Of a stretch of DNA of 6,890 bases, positions 5,578 to 6,890 are shown piece after piece. The stretch lies in the NCBI GenBank assembly GCA_959605275.1, contig CAUHFD010000158.1:1-6890 (forward strand). The letters are read 5' to 3'. The position numbers and the translations under genes were made by a program. Under the pieces are notes generated by a model that did not search any database, was not told where the DNA came from, and saw only the letters and a list, made by a program, of their open reading frames with translations. Positions within the stretch are counted from its first letter, which is position 1; each line of letters begins with the position of its first letter. This DNA comes from an uncultured Eubacteriales bacterium (GTDB taxonomy: Bacteria; Bacillota; Clostridia; Oscillospirales; Ruminococcaceae).

Positions 5578-6890
5578 CTACATAATGGAAGTGCGGTTTA
5601 AAAATCCGATATCATAATCAGCTGTCTTAAAGGCATCATTGCGGATCAACTTCAGCTGAAAGTCAATATTGGTTTCGACGCCCTCCACCAAAAATTCCGC
5701 AAGCGCCCATTTCATTTTCTGAATTGCTTCTGCCCTGGTCGGCGCATATGCAATCAGCTTTGCAATCATACTGTCATAATACGGCGGAATGACATACCCT
5801 TGGTACACTGCACTGTCAACACGAACGCCGGGACCGCCGGGCATATGCAGACCGTTAATTTTGCCCGGGCATGGACGAAAATTAAAGCGAGGATTCTCTG
5901 CGTTTATTCTACACTCAATTGCGTGTCCCGTCAAGAGGATATCTTTCTGCTCAAATGAAAGTTTTTCTCCTGCCGCAATCAAAATTTGCTGTTTTACCAA
6001 ATCAATTCCCGTTACCATCTCAGTTACAGGATGCTCAACTTGAATTCTGGTATTCATCTCCATAAAATAAAAGTTATGATATTTGTCAACCAGGAATTCA
6101 ATAGTTCCCGCATTCCAATAATCACAAGCCAAAGCAGCTTTGCAAGCAGCTTCGCCCATTTTTTGGCGCAACTGCTCCGTCATGACCGGACTCGGGCATT
6201 CTTCCAAAACCTTTTGATTTCGGCGCTGCAGCGAACAATCCCGCTCGCCCAAATGAACGACGTTTCCGTATTTATCCGCCAACACCTGTATTTCGATATG
6301 TCTAGGATCTACAATGAATTTTTCAATATAAACGCCGTCGTTTCCGAAATAAGACAATGCCTCCTGTTTTGCAGCGGTCACCGCAGATTCCAAATCTGCA
6401 GGAGTTTCCACCATGCGGATACCACGTCCGCCGCCGCCTGCCGAAGCTTTTACCATAACTGGATATCCGATTTTCTCTGCGATTTGCTTTGCTTCCTGCA
6501 TATCGGTAACAATTCCATCCGAACCGGGAACAACCGGAACACCTGCATTCTTCATCGTTGCCTTCGCAGTTGCTTTATCCCCCATTAAATCAATGGATTG
6601 TGCCTGTGGACCGATAAAAGTTACGCCGCATTTTTCACAGGTTTTAGCAAACAAGGAATTTTCGGACAAAAATCCAAATCCGGGATGAACTGCTTCCGCA
6701 CCGGTCAATTCGCATGCTGCCAAAATAGCCTTAATATTCAAATAACTGTCCTTTGTTGCTGCCGGACCGATACAAATTGCTTCATCGGCAATCTGTGCAT
6801 GAAGCGCATTGCGATCAGCCTCCGAAAAAACCGCAACCGTGCGGATCGAAAGCTCACGGCAGGCTCGGATAATCCGAACCGCAATTTCAC
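5578..6890 (-). CDS. accC: Acetyl-CoA carboxylase biotin carboxylase subunit, N-terminus cut off by the window edge
   Basis: AccC carboxylates the biotin carried on AccB using ATP and bicarbonate, the first half-reaction of acetyl-CoA carboxylase. The open frame continues to the right edge: translation from 6888 gives EIAVRIIRACRELSIRTVAV, which is internal to the family N-terminus (usually after a NRG motif), so about 11 residues are missing. In the window 436 residues are present, implying a full length near 447, normal for AccC. Visible motifs are AVHPGFGFLSEN, the ATP-grasp loop MVKASAGGGGRGIR, HIEIQVLAD, ERDCSLQRRNQKVLEE and EMNTRIQVEHPVTE, which holds the catalytic arginine. The C-terminal biotin carboxylase domain ends in FLNRTSIM, with stop TAG. 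The length and the following accD favour AccC over pyruvate carboxylase. At the position of E. coli His236 (RRHQK) this protein has Asn (RRNQK). Confidence 0.96.
   Translation of the reverse strand, partial: EIAVRIIRACRELSIRTVAVFSEADRNALHAQIADEAICIGPAATKDSYLNIKAILAACELTGAEAVHPGFGFLSENSLFAKTCEKCGVTFIGPQAQSIDLMGDKATAKATMKNAGVPVVPGSDGIVTDMQEAKQIAEKIGYPVMVKASAGGGGRGIRMVETPADLESAVTAAKQEALSYFGNDGVYIEKFIVDPRHIEIQVLADKYGNVVHLGERDCSLQRRNQKVLEECPSPVMTEQLRQKMGEAACKAALACDYWNAGTIEFLVDKYHNFYFMEMNTRIQVEHPVTEMVTGIDLVKQQILIAAGEKLSFEQKDILLTGHAIECRINAENPRFNFRPCPGKINGLHMPGGPGVRVDSAVYQGYVIPPYYDSMIAKLIAYAPTRAEAIQKMKWALAEFLVEGVETNIDFQLKLIRNDAFKTADYDIGFLNRTSIM

Noticed and set aside
5986..6588. Long plus-strand open frame opposite accC
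   Set aside because: It lies antisense to conserved accC codons, has no ribosome binding site or recognisable domain, and looks like a shadow of the real gene.
6739..6741. TTG at 6741 as the start of accC
   Set aside because: It is an internal Leu codon. The frame continues upstream to the window edge with clear biotin carboxylase sequence, so the gene is cut by the edge and not shortened.
1..6890. CRISPR array, insertion sequence, prophage or defence system
   Set aside because: No direct repeat array, transposase, integrase or toxin-antitoxin-like gene was seen. Every sizeable coding stretch is accounted for by conserved housekeeping or sporulation genes.

Overview
The window looks like an ordinary chromosomal segment of a low-GC, endospore-forming Firmicute, most probably a member of the Clostridia. 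The reasons are an intact sporulation sigma factor of the SigK type, strong purine-rich ribosome binding sites, TATAAT-type promoters, a DUF1858 redox protein of the kind common in anaerobes, and a clustered accC-accD-accA set in which AccA is the short form. The species cannot be named from what is visible.

Left part (1-1455): the 5' portion of a tRNA-Gly (anticodon CCC) runs leftwards off the window edge. It is preceded by a leader of about 140 nt and a probable promoter. Back to back with it, a rightward promoter drives a single small gene for a 67-residue DUF1858 protein, closed by a strong terminator. Next is sigK, read rightwards from its own ribosome binding site, with a sigma-E-like -10 element just upstream and a hairpin after it.

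Middle (1507-3482): typA (bipA), a ribosome-associated GTPase gene, has a near-consensus promoter and a GTG start. It converges on the lipid genes and is separated from them by an 18-bp perfect hairpin that should stop transcription from both sides.

Right part (3521-6890, leftward): accC (5' end cut off by the window edge), accD and accA encode biotin carboxylase and the two carboxyltransferase subunits of acetyl-CoA carboxylase, which makes malonyl-CoA. They are followed by acpP, the acyl carrier protein that carries the growing fatty acid. acpP has a good promoter of its own, so it can be expressed apart from the acc genes. accB and the fab genes are expected upstream, beyond the right edge, but are not seen.

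I found no undescribed system. The findings are modest points: an uninterrupted sigK that keeps its pro-sequence, a compact terminator/promoter junction in front of it, acpP at the tail of the acc cluster, and some unexplained inverted repeats in the tRNA leader. Starts for sigK, acpP and accA were set downstream of the longest possible ORF because the ribosome binding site abuts or overlaps the first ATG.
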